In this document: positions 51,577 through 60,282 of the stretch, piece by piece
Layout: each line of letters starts with the position of its first letter
Numbering within the stretch: the first letter of the stretch is position 1
Origin: Oxalobacter vibrioformis
GTDB lineage: Bacteria > Pseudomonadota > Gammaproteobacteria > Burkholderiales > Burkholderiaceae_D
Reading direction: 5' to 3'
DNA: 64,000 bases
Assembly: GCF_027118995.1 (NCBI RefSeq)
Contig: NZ_CP098242.1
Coordinates: forward strand, 2,542,301-2,606,300
Translations under genes and position numbers: made by a program
The notes under the pieces: generated by a model
Database searches by the model: none
What the model saw: only the letters and a program-made list of their open reading frames with translations
Told to the model about the DNA's origin: nothing

Positions 51577-52602
51577 ATGCGTTTACCTGCCCGTTTTGTG
51601 GCGCCATTTCTCTTTTTTCTTGCCTGTCTTGCCCCGGCTTCCCCTTCCCTGGCCCAAACGCTGGATGCCAATGCGCGGGCATCTCTCATTGCCGAAATGA
51701 AGGCGAATCCGAATGCCCTCGACAAATGGCAGTCCGGCATGCAGGAATTAATGATGGGCGCCGTGCGGCAGACCGATTACCTTTCCCGTATGGCGCAGAT
51801 GAGAAGCATACTGGAACTGCTGGTCGAAAGACTGACGCTCGATGCGGGAAAACCGTTGCCAGAAGCGTCGCAGGCCATCCTCCTGTATGGCTCATCGCTC
51901 CTTGATCAGGGTATATTTGTTGTGTATGAGGCTGATCCATTTATTCAGGGACTGCGAAAACAGCTCTACACGCGCATCATGCAGCTTCCGGGCTGTACCA
52001 CTGACGAATGCTCCTATCTCCAGGCATGGGCATCCGTAATGGAAGCCAAAATGACACCACATGAAGCGCAGCGTACCCGGCTGTTCGATTTTGCCTATCG
52101 CTTTTATGACAGGATAATTGGCAATCCGCCTGAGAAGACGACGATGCCCAGCCTTGTCATGATGCGCACGAGCTATATATACACCCTTGCCGCCGATGCG
52201 GTTCTGTCAAACAGCACCACCCGGCGTCACCGGATTTTTTCAAAAGCGGATGCACTTGCCAAAGAGGCGGCGAGTTATCAGCGGCAAAGCAATGAATTGC
52301 CTGATGTATTGGCAGAGGCAGTAAACCGGACCCTCGTCCGCCTGAATCTCTCAAAAGCGTATTGTGAAGCGTCTCCTGCCATACGCCGGCTTTACCTTGC
52401 CGCGGCAGAAAAAAACCGTGCGGCCTTTGCCGAAAAGGAAGATGCGGTTTCTCAATACCTGTTTCAGGCAGAAGTGGCCGTGATACGTGGCGATTGGAAA
52501 AATGCCATGAAAAACCTGCATCTGCTCCCTGTCGAAGTCCGTCCGTATCTTCTGACCGTACCATCCATACGCCATGCGAAAAATCCGATGGTTGTTGCTT
52601 AA
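51577..52602 (+). CDS. Putative exported protein
   Basis: A 341-residue protein with a clear signal peptide (MRLPARFVAPFLFFLACLAP... SLAQ, cleavage after LAQ). The mature part is mostly helical ('SLIAEMKANPNALDKWQSGM', 'MEAKMTPHEAQRTRLFDFAY') with one likely disulfide (GCTTDEC). AGGAG precedes the ATG. Monocistronic. I do not recognise the family; a periplasmic TPR-like scaffold is possible. Confidence 0.6.
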   Translation: MRLPARFVAPFLFFLACLAPASPSLAQTLDANARASLIAEMKANPNALDKWQSGMQELMMGAVRQTDYLSRMAQMRSILELLVERLTLDAGKPLPEASQAILLYGSSLLDQGIFVVYEADPFIQGLRKQLYTRIMQLPGCTTDECSYLQAWASVMEAKMTPHEAQRTRLFDFAYRFYDRIIGNPPEKTTMPSLVMMRTSYIYTLAADAVLSNSTTRRHRIFSKADALAKEAASYQRQSNELPDVLAEAVNRTLVRLNLSKAYCEASPAIRRLYLAAAEKNRAAFAEKEDAVSQYLFQAEVAVIRGDWKNAMKNLHLLPVEVRPYLLTVPSIRHAKNPMVVA

Positions 52603-52730
52603 GTCAATGAGATTCTCCAGATGATAAATCAAGGGGCCCAGGAGCATTAAATCTGTAGATTCACCAGACCCATTACAATCCGCCTGATCCGTATTTTTTA
52701 AAAAACGTGATGGCAAACAAGGAGGTTTAT

Positions 52731-53519
52731 ATGAGTTTTACCGGTAAGACCTGTGTTGTTACTGGAGGTGCCAACGGTATCGGCCGTTGTATCGTGGAAA
52801 AATTTGCCGCAGCAGGTGCCAATGTCGCCTTTATTGATGTGGATGCCGCCGCAGGGAGGAAGCTGGCGAAAGCAATCGGGTCCCAGGCATACTTCATGAA
52901 AGGCGATATTGCCAAAGAACGGGTATTGTCCCGTTTTTCCAACCGGGTCCTTGATCGTTTTGACACGGTGGATTGCATTATCAACAATGCGGCTATCAGC
53001 AGGCGGGGGATTTTTTCCGGCTGCAGCTATGATGATTTCCTCTACGTGCAGCAGGTTGGTGTGGTGGCGCCCTATATGCTTGCCAGCCTGTTTTTGGGCG
53101 CCTATGGAAAAGGCGCCTCCATTGTGAATATCTCGTCTACCCGCGCTTTCATCTCCCAGCCAGATACCGAAAGCTATACCGCTGCCAAGGGGGGCATCAG
53201 CGCCCTCACCCATGCGCTGGCAATCAGCCTGTCCGGCCAGGTACGGGTAAACGCCATCAGCCCCGGCTGGATTGACAGCAGCGCTTACTACCAGGAGGGC
53301 AAGGCTGGCGCTTCACAACATGCAGAAGCTGACAGGCAACAGCATCCTGCCGGCCGGGTCGGCACGCCGGAAGATATTGCCGCGCTGGCGCTGTTTCTCT
53401 GCGGGCCGGACGCGAGCTTTATCACCGGCCAGAATATTATCGTGGATGGCGGCATGACCCGCCAGATGATCTACCATGACGATCATGGCTGGTCCTTTGA
53501 TCCGAACCCGGGTTTTTAA
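52731..53519 (+). CDS. Short-chain dehydrogenase/reductase
   Basis: The start is at the ATG at 52731 (MSFTGKTCVVTGGANGIGRC), with a perfect AAGGAGG upstream; 262 residues. Classical SDR: cofactor motif TGGANGIG, 'NNAAISRRG', catalytic Ser in 'NISSTRAF', the YxxxK site in 'ESYTAAKGG', and 'ISPGWIDS'. The Asp in 'AFIDVDAA' points to NAD rather than NADP. The substrate is unknown. A terminator follows. Confidence 0.9.
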   Translation: MSFTGKTCVVTGGANGIGRCIVEKFAAAGANVAFIDVDAAAGRKLAKAIGSQAYFMKGDIAKERVLSRFSNRVLDRFDTVDCIINNAAISRRGIFSGCSYDDFLYVQQVGVVAPYMLASLFLGAYGKGASIVNISSTRAFISQPDTESYTAAKGGISALTHALAISLSGQVRVNAISPGWIDSSAYYQEGKAGASQHAEADRQQHPAGRVGTPEDIAALALFLCGPDASFITGQNIIVDGGMTRQMIYHDDHGWSFDPNPGF

Positions 53520-53571
53520 TCCGGCTGGAAGGGACATGGTGCCGGTGTTCTCCCTCAGGCGCTTTGCCATT

Positions 53572-53600
53572 AAAAAACCCTGCGCAAGGCAGGGTTTTTT
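53572..53600. terminator. Bidirectional terminator
   Basis: A 12-bp stem (AAAAAACCCTGC / GCAGGGTTTTTT) with a 5-nt loop, between convergent genes. Confidence 0.9.
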
Positions 53601-53615
53601 GAATACGGATGCCGG

Positions 53616-53936
53616 TTAAGAGTGCAACTCAAGTTCAGGCTTGATGGCATGCAAGCGCAGGATTTCGGAATGGCTCAATCCATTGATGACAGATTCCAGC
53701 CCGGTCTCTCCCATCAGGATATCCTGCTCCAGCTGCTGTTGTTTGAGCAGCCTGTCCAGAAAAGTCTCTTTCCCGCAGGATTCCAGCATTTTGAGCGCCT
53801 CGGGTGACTTTCTGGACCACCTTTCCAGTATCTGCCAGCCCTGGAGATTGATGTCCGCGTCTGCGAGGGCCTCAAGCGTTTGTGGCGCCAGTATTGATTT
53901 TGCATTGATGGTCAGATGGTGTTTTTTACCATGCAT
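53616..53936 (-). CDS. Hypothetical protein
   Basis: A 106-residue soluble, helical protein (MHGKKHHLTINAKSILAPQT) with a strong AGGAGGT upstream. It has a His/Lys-rich start, a single Cys and Gln-rich middle helices (LLKQQQLEQDIL). Family unknown. Confidence 0.6.
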   Translation of the reverse strand: MHGKKHHLTINAKSILAPQTLEALADADINLQGWQILERWSRKSPEALKMLESCGKETFLDRLLKQQQLEQDILMGETGLESVINGLSHSEILRLHAIKPELELHS

Positions 53937-54419
53937 AGTCTACCTCCTGTTCTGAAATTGCTTTTTTTGTTCCAGAGATTGGTTATGCGGTTTACCCGAA
54001 GGTAAAACATGTAAATATTGTCTTGATAATGTATTTCAAGACCCGTTTTCAGCGATATCTTTCGCCAATCGTTTCTTCCTGTTTTCAGGCAATGCCCGTC
54101 AGTTACTGCCCAAAAATTCCGGCGTCTTTTCAGAAAATGACACACCGTTTTGCACAAAGTGCCTTTGTTCGATGCTGGAATTCCATCCCGTTTTTCAGCA
54201 GTCAATCCCGGATTTTTTTCCGTTTCCTTTCGGCTGGAAAAGAAAAATCAGGATATTTCTGCCTATGGGAGCAGGCTTTTTACCTGCCTTGTATGATATG
54301 ACACTGACAACAGCGCCATGAGAATGATGAAAAGCAACGAAAGATGAAGTGCCTGTTCATCAATAGCGAAATATGAAGTATACCAGATATGTAAACCAGC
54401 GCCAATCAATGCTGTTGAT
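53937..54419. other. Intergenic region, nothing recognised
   Basis: About 480 bases, AT-rich at both ends. An open frame at 54023-54301 is not gene-like. The promoter of the 53616 gene probably lies near 53960-54010. Confidence 0.4.
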
Positions 54420-54833
54420 CTAAAACAAAAGTAATATCGAACCGGCGGTAATCATCAGCCCACCGGCAATGGTTTTGAAATCTGCCGGTTCCTTCAGAAA
54501 AATAAAGGCAAGAACGATAGTGATGGCAACGCTCAGCTTGTCGATAGGCGCCACTTTGGACACATCGCCTTCCTGCAATGCCTTGAAGTAAAAAAGCCAG
54601 GAAAGCCCTGTTGCCAGCGCGGAAAGCAGTAGGAAAAGGAAGGTGTGACCGCTGATACTCTTCAGCTCTTTTGTTGCTCCCGTATAAAACACGATCCCCC
54701 ATGTGAGCAACATGATGAAAGCCACGCGAATGGCGGTGGCCAGATTGGAGTCAATATCCCGTATCCCCACCTTGCTGAAAATCGCTGTCAGTGCGGCAAA
54801 CACAGCTGCCAGCAAAGCATATAACTTCCACAT
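54420..54833 (-). CDS. EamA-family small transporter
   Basis: A 137-residue inner-membrane protein with four hydrophobic spans, one half of a normal DMT-superfamily transporter. It starts 'MWKLYALLAAVFAALTAIFS' with the EamA 'KVGIRDIDSNLATAIR' pattern and later has 'VAPIDKLSVAITIVLAFIFL'. Single-EamA proteins act as dimers. The substrate is unknown. Confidence 0.8.
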   Translation of the reverse strand: MWKLYALLAAVFAALTAIFSKVGIRDIDSNLATAIRVAFIMLLTWGIVFYTGATKELKSISGHTFLFLLLSALATGLSWLFYFKALQEGDVSKVAPIDKLSVAITIVLAFIFLKEPADFKTIAGGLMITAGSILLLF

Positions 54834-54931
54834 GCAGGACCCCCTCCTCCCTTTCCGTCATGAAAGCCTGGCTGCCAGGAGAGGTTTCTCCTGCTCTTAA
54901 TCACTTTACGCCGTTGCCAGTCTTTACCTGC

Positions 54932-56617
54932 TTACTCTATAACAGGCTTGCATTTAACGCCATCCTCATCGCATGTTGGCAGCGGTTTTTTCCGGCATTT
55001 GTCAAAAAGATCCATTTTCGGGGCATACAGCTTGCTGTTTACCTCCATCAGTCCCAGCATGGAATGGAAAATATTGTCGTGGCTGTAGGTGTTTTTTGCC
55101 GCTTCTTTCTGCAGGCAGACATAATCCAGATGATCATATTTCACCATGTTGTCCGACATCCACAGCACCATGGGCACCTTTTTCTGCTCCTGGGGCGCGA
55201 TGGCATAAGGCATGCCATGAAGATAGATATTATTTTCCCCCAGTGACTCACCGTGGTCAGAGACATACATAAGCCCGGACTCGAAATAAGGAAACTGCTT
55301 CAGAATACGGATGCTCTCGGCAATAACATGGTCCGTGTATAAAACGGTGTTGTCATAGGTGTTTCTGATCTCTTCCTGTGTGCAGCTTTGCAGGTCAGCA
55401 CTGTCACAGGTCGGCGTGAATTTTCTGAATGCGGCGGGATAACGCTGGTAATAGGTCGGACCATGGCTGCCAATCGTATGCAAAACGATGAAGGTGTCCT
55501 TTGTCACCGTCCTCAGGTAGTCATCCAGATCATCCAGCATAACCTCGTCAAAACAGCTTTTCCCGTCACAGAATTGCTTGTACCTGTTCGGGTCGAAATA
55601 ATCCGTTTTTACCCTGGCACAGACTCCCTTGCAGCCATCATCATTTTCCCGCCACAAAATATCGTATCCTGCTGACGCCAGCAGGTCGAGAAGGTTTTGT
55701 GTCATTTTGGCGTCACCTGCATCAAATTCCGTTCTTGGCTTTGACGAAAACATGCAGGGAACGGATATGGCGGTTGCAGTGCCACAGGAATAGACACTGG
55801 GGAAATTAAGCAGCCGCTCTTTTTCCAGGCGCGGATTGGTTGGCTGCGGGTAGCCATTGAGGGAAAAATTGGCGGCACGAGCTGTTTCTCCTACGATGAG
55901 GATAAAAACGGTCGGGTAAGGGTCGGCAAAAGGTGCCAGCCGGGCTTTTTTATCCAGTATTTCAAACTGGCGCTTGGCCAGCGCTTCCTTACTGAAATAC
56001 TTGATGGTTCCATTGATGTAATTTGTCGGGCTGACAAGCCGGATCATCCGGTGATGATTGCGGCCAAATGAGGCATGGTTCTTGTAAAAGACGACAGCGA
56101 TGATGCCAATGACAGCAGCGCACAAGGCAACAGTCAAAAAACGGTTTCTTATTTCTTTCAGTTGGGATTGATAACGGATTCTCGTCATCCACAGCAGCAC
56201 AACAGGCAAAATACCGGTAATAAGCACCCAGAAAACCAGCTTGAGTGTCACCAGGTCCATGGCTTCGCGGTTGTTGGTTTCAAAGACATTGCGGATCATG
56301 TCCGAATCAATGTAAATCCTATAGTGGACCATCCAGTAATTGGCAACACAGGATATGAGGATCAGCACCGACAAAAGCGGTTTGGTCATATAAGGAAGCG
56401 CAACCAGAGCCAGCAGCAACCATACGACAGCCAGAATCAGGAGCGGATAACTGGCAGCAAACAAAACCATGACCAGGCCATGTATCTCAAGATGTGCCGC
56501 AAGATAGCGCCACAGGCTCATATTCATGGGCCACGACAGATAAACAGCGGCGGCCAGCAAAAGCCAGGTGCTGCCCAGGGACCATTTCGGCAATCGAACG
56601 GGATGGTTCTTTTTCAT
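54932..56617 (-). CDS. eptA: Lipid A phosphoethanolamine transferase
   Basis: A 561-residue inner-membrane enzyme that adds phosphoethanolamine to lipid A and lowers binding of cationic peptides. Five N-terminal spans (to about residue 170) are followed by a periplasmic sulfatase-like domain: 'LIVGETARAANFSLNGY', catalytic Thr in 'SCGTATAISVPCMFS' and metal ligands in 'YVSDHGESLGENNIYLHGMP'. Several Cys pairs form disulfides. It is downstream of a two-component pair (PmrAB-like), and lpxI is nearby. This is the family that includes MCR proteins. Confidence 0.92.
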   Translation of the reverse strand: MKKNHPVRLPKWSLGSTWLLLAAAVYLSWPMNMSLWRYLAAHLEIHGLVMVLFAASYPLLILAVVWLLLALVALPYMTKPLLSVLILISCVANYWMVHYRIYIDSDMIRNVFETNNREAMDLVTLKLVFWVLITGILPVVLLWMTRIRYQSQLKEIRNRFLTVALCAAVIGIIAVVFYKNHASFGRNHHRMIRLVSPTNYINGTIKYFSKEALAKRQFEILDKKARLAPFADPYPTVFILIVGETARAANFSLNGYPQPTNPRLEKERLLNFPSVYSCGTATAISVPCMFSSKPRTEFDAGDAKMTQNLLDLLASAGYDILWRENDDGCKGVCARVKTDYFDPNRYKQFCDGKSCFDEVMLDDLDDYLRTVTKDTFIVLHTIGSHGPTYYQRYPAAFRKFTPTCDSADLQSCTQEEIRNTYDNTVLYTDHVIAESIRILKQFPYFESGLMYVSDHGESLGENNIYLHGMPYAIAPQEQKKVPMVLWMSDNMVKYDHLDYVCLQKEAAKNTYSHDNIFHSMLGLMEVNSKLYAPKMDLFDKCRKKPLPTCDEDGVKCKPVIE

Positions 56618-56685
56618 GATTCGGGTCTTAACAGGCGCGTTTATGGAGCGGCTTCATGCCGATGTTATTTTCAATCCGGATAAAA

Positions 56686-56898
56686 TCAATGCGGCAGGCT
56701 GGCAGATCGTGCGACGATAACGTCAGTATCCTGAAGCGGAACTTCCTGCGCTGATACGATAAAGGCAGGCCATGGCGAGATACTTGCCGGTTCCCACTCC
56801 CAATCCGGCTCCCCCATCCTGAGCGCAGCAAAAAACATGCAGACAATGTAAAGCTTCCAGAAAAACGGCAGTGTATTGCGTATGGTTTTGAGGTTCAT
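56686..56898 (-). CDS. Small membrane protein resembling the kinase N-terminus
   Basis: A 70-residue protein whose ATG at 56898 overlaps the sensor kinase stop (ATGA), so it is translationally coupled. It begins MNLKTIRNTLPFFWKLYIVC, very like the kinase start MSLKTRFNALPLFWRVYLII, with one membrane span. A periplasmic tail with 'EPDWEWEPASISPWPAF' follows. It probably sits in the inner membrane between the kinase and eptA products; the function is unknown. Confidence 0.65.
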   Translation of the reverse strand: MNLKTIRNTLPFFWKLYIVCMFFAALRMGEPDWEWEPASISPWPAFIVSAQEVPLQDTDVIVARSASLPH

Positions 56899-57962
56899 CC
56901 GGCCTCCAGCATACTGATAGGCAAAGTCACAATCACTTCCAGTCCCGGATTGGCATTTCTGGCCATGATATCCCCCTCATGCGCCAGGGCTGCCTCCCTG
57001 GCAAGGGCCAACCCCAGCCCGGTACCGCCATCCTTTCTGGCGCGGGAACTGTCCACGCGATAAAAAGCGCGGAAAATATCTTCGAGGCTTTCCTCCGGGA
57101 CACCAGGACCAAAATCACGTACGGTAATTTCCAGTTTTTCTTCGTCCCTTTCAACAGAAAGCAGCACATCGCTGTTGGGCGGCGTATAGAAAATGGCATT
57201 GGATAAAATATTGCCGAAAAGCCGCTGCAGCAGGTTGTCGTTACCGCTGACAGTCAGGCTGGCCGGTAGCTGCGTAACGACTTTTTTGTTCATGGGTTGT
57301 CCCTGGAATGAAAAGTCGGCAACCAGTTCGGCCAGGATTTTACCGAGGTCAACTTTGCGACTTTCGATCCTGAGTCCCGAGCTGTCCCGTGATTGCGCCA
57401 AAAGCAGCCCGATAAGTTCATTCATATGCTGGAGTTCTTTTTCCAGGCGAACAATGATCTGCCTGTCTTTTCCGGTTTCCCCGTTACGAAGCAGCAATTC
57501 TGTTGCGATGGTTATCCGGGTCAGCGGCGAACGCAGTTCATGCGAGATATCCACCAGCAGGCGCCGTTCGTTTTCGAGCTGCTTTTCAATGGCATCTGCC
57601 ATCTCATTGAAGCTCCTGGCAAGCAGATCAAAGGCATCCTGATCATTATTGATGGTATCCAGGCGGATTTTCATGTTGCCCCGGGCAATCGCCTGTGAAA
57701 CCTTTGCCATTTTTTCCAGTTTGGAAGAGAGGGTTTTGGAGAGGATGTAACCACATGCCAGTGCCGGAACCAGGATACCGAAAGCCCAAAGGACAGGCTC
57801 GAACCAGGATTCATACTTCTCATATATGTCCGGCAGTAATATTTCTGTCAGGTTTTCCAATACTAATTCAGCAAACGCAACAACAAAGACAAGAAGGGAA
57901 ACAATGATGAGATAAACCCGCCAGAAGAGCGGCAATGCATTGAATCGGGTTTTCAGGCTCAT
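56895..57962 (-). CDS. Sensor histidine kinase (PmrB-like position)
   Basis: The start is at the ATG at 57962 (MSLKTRFNALPLFWRVYLII), which overlaps the repaired response regulator stop; GAGGAAAC lies upstream. About 355 residues: two spans near residues 12-35 and 58-78 with a very short periplasmic loop (about 22 residues), HAMP, 'LVDISHELRSPLTRITIATE', and HATPase with 'NILSNAIFYTPPNSD' and 'GGTGLGLALAREA'. A short loop suggests sensing within or near the membrane. Operon: regulator, kinase, small protein, eptA. Confidence 0.9.
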   Translation of the reverse strand: MSLKTRFNALPLFWRVYLIIVSLLVFVVAFAELVLENLTEILLPDIYEKYESWFEPVLWAFGILVPALACGYILSKTLSSKLEKMAKVSQAIARGNMKIRLDTINNDQDAFDLLARSFNEMADAIEKQLENERRLLVDISHELRSPLTRITIATELLLRNGETGKDRQIIVRLEKELQHMNELIGLLLAQSRDSSGLRIESRKVDLGKILAELVADFSFQGQPMNKKVVTQLPASLTVSGNDNLLQRLFGNILSNAIFYTPPNSDVLLSVERDEEKLEITVRDFGPGVPEESLEDIFRAFYRVDSSRARKDGGTGLGLALAREAALAHEGDIMARNANPGLEVIVTLPISMLEAG

Positions 57963-57993
57963 GCCGTTTCCTCGGATGTCAAAAAGACATATC

Positions 57994-58653
57994 CTACCCC
58001 TTTGACGGCCCGTATTCTTTCCCCCCATCCGGGCGTTGGCCCAGTTTTTTGCGCAGGCGGGAAACCAGCATATCAAGACTGCGATCATGGGAATAAGGGG
58101 TGTACCCATAAATAGACATGTAAAGAAGACCCCGCGGAACCGGCTGCCCGACGTTTTCTGTCAGGAGATTCAACAGTTGCATTTCCGGCATGGACAGCTG
58201 CTGTGTTTTTCCATTAATCGTGATGCTGTGGGCGGCACGGCTGATGCCAACATCATGGACCTGCTGTGTATAGGGCAGTATTGAGGGATTGGCGCGCCTG
58301 AAAAGCGCCCGCAACCTGGCCACCAGTTCCCGCGGGTTGAATGGCTTGCCCAGATAATCATCAGCCCCCATTTCCAGCCCGATGACCTTGTCCACTTCCC
58401 TTCCCCTGGCGGTGAGCATGATGACAGGGAGATTGAGGTTCCTTTCATCGCTTCGCAGACGGCGAAGGATTTCAAACCCGTTCATGCCCGGCAGCATGAC
58501 ATCCAGGATGAGGATGTCATAGCGTTTGTGATTGACTTCAAGAAAAGCCTTCTCGGCATCAGGCGCATGTGTGCAGGTAATACCTTCCTGCCCGAGATAT
58601 TCATTGAGCAGGGAATACAGATCGTGATCATCATCAATCAGGAGAACGTGCAT
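57994..58653 (-). CDS. OmpR-family response regulator, C-terminus frameshifted
   Basis: The receiver has 'LLIDDDHDLYSLL', the phospho-acceptor Asp in 'ILDVMLPGMNGFE' and 'KPFNPREL'; a winged helix follows. The current frame ends RPDGGKEYGPSKG, without the usual last strand. One more G in the run of six (58021-58026, C on +) gives 'GGERIRAVKGVGYVFLTSEE', the family ending, and a stop at 57959-57961 that overlaps the kinase ATG as ATGA. So the gene was, or is, 57959-58653. It probably activates the eptA operon and itself. Confidence 0.85.
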   Translation of the reverse strand: MHVLLIDDDHDLYSLLNEYLGQEGITCTHAPDAEKAFLEVNHKRYDILILDVMLPGMNGFEILRRLRSDERNLNLPVIMLTARGREVDKVIGLEMGADDYLGKPFNPRELVARLRALFRRANPSILPYTQQVHDVGISRAAHSITINGKTQQLSMPEMQLLNLLTENVGQPVPRGLLYMSIYGYTPYSHDRSLDMLVSRLRKKLGQRPDGGKEYGPSKG

Positions 58654-58730
58654 TTTTTGCCTTCACCAGGTTATTCATGCGAGCAGCTTAATCCAAGTGG
58701 CTTTCTTTACAAAGACAAAGCCCGTCTTTG

Positions 58731-58750
58731 TTACACAAGGTTACGCAGCA
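58731..58750 (-). promoter_or_regulatory. Candidate response-regulator box upstream of the regulator operon
   Basis: Two direct repeats with exact 10-bp period, TTACACAAGG TTACGCAGCA, lie about 80 bases upstream of the regulator start codon. The same repeat type occurs upstream of lpxI. OmpR-family regulators bind such head-to-tail repeats. Confidence 0.55.
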
Positions 58751-58878
58751 AGAATAATTGATAGCAAAAACCGCTACCGGCTTTTACGCAACGTGGCGGT
58801 ATTTTTCCCTTTTTGAAGGATACTGGCCGGTGGATTTTTCTGGCGCTTACAGGGAAAGTCGTTTTCCGGTAGAAATAT

Positions 58879-59763
58879 TCAGGCTGCCAGGTTCAGGCGG
58901 GCATTTTCCCCCTGGTTGAATGCCAGAAGGTCGCCTTCATGCCAGGCAACCAGTGCCACATGATGGGCATCAGCCAGTTCAATCACGGCTTCCCGGTCAA
59001 AAATCATGGTATACCCTGCCTCAACGATCATTGCACCCAGCCCGCCCCGAATCAGCGCTTCCATCGTTCCCAGGCCGATTACCGGTAAATCAAAACGCAT
59101 ATCCTGCCCTGGCTTGGCCACTTTGGCCGCAACAGCACGATGACGTCCCAGGTTGCCAAGACTGCCGCCCCGCAATATGGTTGCATCCGTGCCGTCAGCA
59201 CCTTCCAGTGCCATGACCCGCCCTCCTGCAACGACAGCGACCTGGCCAATATCATCTTCCCCGAGCATTTTTGCCATACGCCAGGCAATGCGCAGATCTG
59301 CGTATAATTGAGGTTCGGGAAACACGCGACCCAAAATACCCGCCTGAACCATTAATTCCGGGATCATTTCATCTGCTCCCACGACCCGGAGCCCTTCCTG
59401 CTCCAGTTCCTCAGCGATTCCATTTAAAATCGCATCGTTATGCAAATCCTTCAAGCGCTGCAAGAGCCTTGTGCCGCGTTCATCGGGTTTGATAGCGGCA
59501 AGATCCTGTGCGCTGAAGCCCCCCGCCATCATGACCTTGTTCACCTCTTTCTGGGCATGAAAAAAATCGATCACCCCCTGGAGTTGCCCCGGATTGAGCC
59601 AGATTATCTCATCTGCCATCCGGGCCAGAGCCGGGTCCGTCGTGCCGGTAAAAGCAGCGGCAACAACCTTGCGGCCCATGGCCTTTGCCCTGGCCGCAAC
59701 CAGCAAGGGAAAATTCTTGTTTCCGGCAATCAGCGCCACTGTTTCAGTCACAATGTCTGACAT
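58879..59763 (-). CDS. lpxI: UDP-2,3-diacylglucosamine diphosphatase LpxI (DUF1009)
   Basis: A 294-residue cytoplasmic/peripheral enzyme that cleaves UDP-2,3-diacylglucosamine to lipid X in lipid A synthesis, replacing LpxH. Visible are 'VALIAGNKNFPLLVAARAKA', 'VMMAGGFSAQDL' in the N-terminal domain, and in the C-terminal domain 'RVMALEGADGTDATILRGG', 'KPGQDMRFDLPVIGLGTMEA' and 'LGAMIVEAGYTMIFDREAV'. It lies upstream of the lipid A modification operon with its own promoter region. Confidence 0.88.
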   Translation of the reverse strand: MSDIVTETVALIAGNKNFPLLVAARAKAMGRKVVAAAFTGTTDPALARMADEIIWLNPGQLQGVIDFFHAQKEVNKVMMAGGFSAQDLAAIKPDERGTRLLQRLKDLHNDAILNGIAEELEQEGLRVVGADEMIPELMVQAGILGRVFPEPQLYADLRIAWRMAKMLGEDDIGQVAVVAGGRVMALEGADGTDATILRGGSLGNLGRHRAVAAKVAKPGQDMRFDLPVIGLGTMEALIRGGLGAMIVEAGYTMIFDREAVIELADAHHVALVAWHEGDLLAFNQGENARLNLAA

Positions 59764-59891
59764 GATAATCCTCCATTTTTCATCAAGTACAGACCGATCC
59801 CCTCATACCAGGAAGGCAGGCATCGGCTATCAGGAATTTCCTGAAAAGCATACCCGGCCGTGATGTGGAGTCAATGAAAAGGCGGCTTTCG

Positions 59892-59915
59892 TTACCGTCG
59901 GTTACGCACGGTTAC
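59892..59915 (-). promoter_or_regulatory. Candidate response-regulator box upstream of lpxI
   Basis: Three TTAC units at exact 10-bp steps (59892, 59902, 59912) lie about 130 bases upstream of lpxI. The first two share nnnGG endings with the site at 58731 and the second matches its TTACGCA. Confidence 0.5.
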
Positions 59916-59955
59916 CCCTCGTGATGGATGGGTTTTATGCGAAGGGAGAAGAAGA

Positions 59956-59992
59956 AGCGGAACGGTAACCGGGGATGGGAAACCGTTCCGCT
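59956..59992. other. Hairpin between lpxI and the KGG gene
   Basis: An 11-bp perfect inverted repeat (AGCGGAACGGT / ACCGTTCCGCT) with a 15-nt loop. It lacks a T-run, so it is not a standard terminator. It lies about 85 bases downstream of the KGG gene stop on the minus strand and may act as its 3' end. Confidence 0.5.
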
Positions 59993-60075
59993 TGGGAGGT
60001 CAATTCATCAGACATACGAGAACACGTCAATCCTTCAAACGGCTGGCATTTCCCTGATCTGTTTCAGTCTGCCGA

Positions 60076-60282
60076 TCAGCGGGAAGTTGAATGGCTGTTC
60101 TGGCCGCCTTTTCTGCCGGCCTCCCGTGCTTCTTCAGAGGTGAATTCATGTGCCGTGCCTTTTTCGTGGGCTGCTTTACCGCCCTTGCTGGCGATTTTGC
60201 GCTGCTCTTCAGGTGACATGGCGGCAAAACCGCGTTTGCCTGATTTGTCAGCGTTGTTCCGGGAATTTTGATTGTTGCGCAT
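60076..60282 (-). CDS. KGG-repeat stress protein
   Basis: A 68-residue hydrophilic protein with KGG motifs: 'SGKRGFAAMSPEEQRKIASK', GGKAAHEKGTAHEFTSEEAR, 'EAGRKGGQNSH'. This is the stress-induced, GsiB/ConJ-like family linked to desiccation and general stress. GGAG lies upstream of the ATG. An intrinsically disordered, soluble protein. Confidence 0.88.
   Translation of the reverse strand: MRNNQNSRNNADKSGKRGFAAMSPEEQRKIASKGGKAAHEKGTAHEFTSEEAREAGRKGGQNSHSTSR

Noticed and set aside
54023..54301. 92-residue open frame upstream of the EamA gene
   Set aside because: Phe/Ser-rich with no ribosome binding site; not gene-like.
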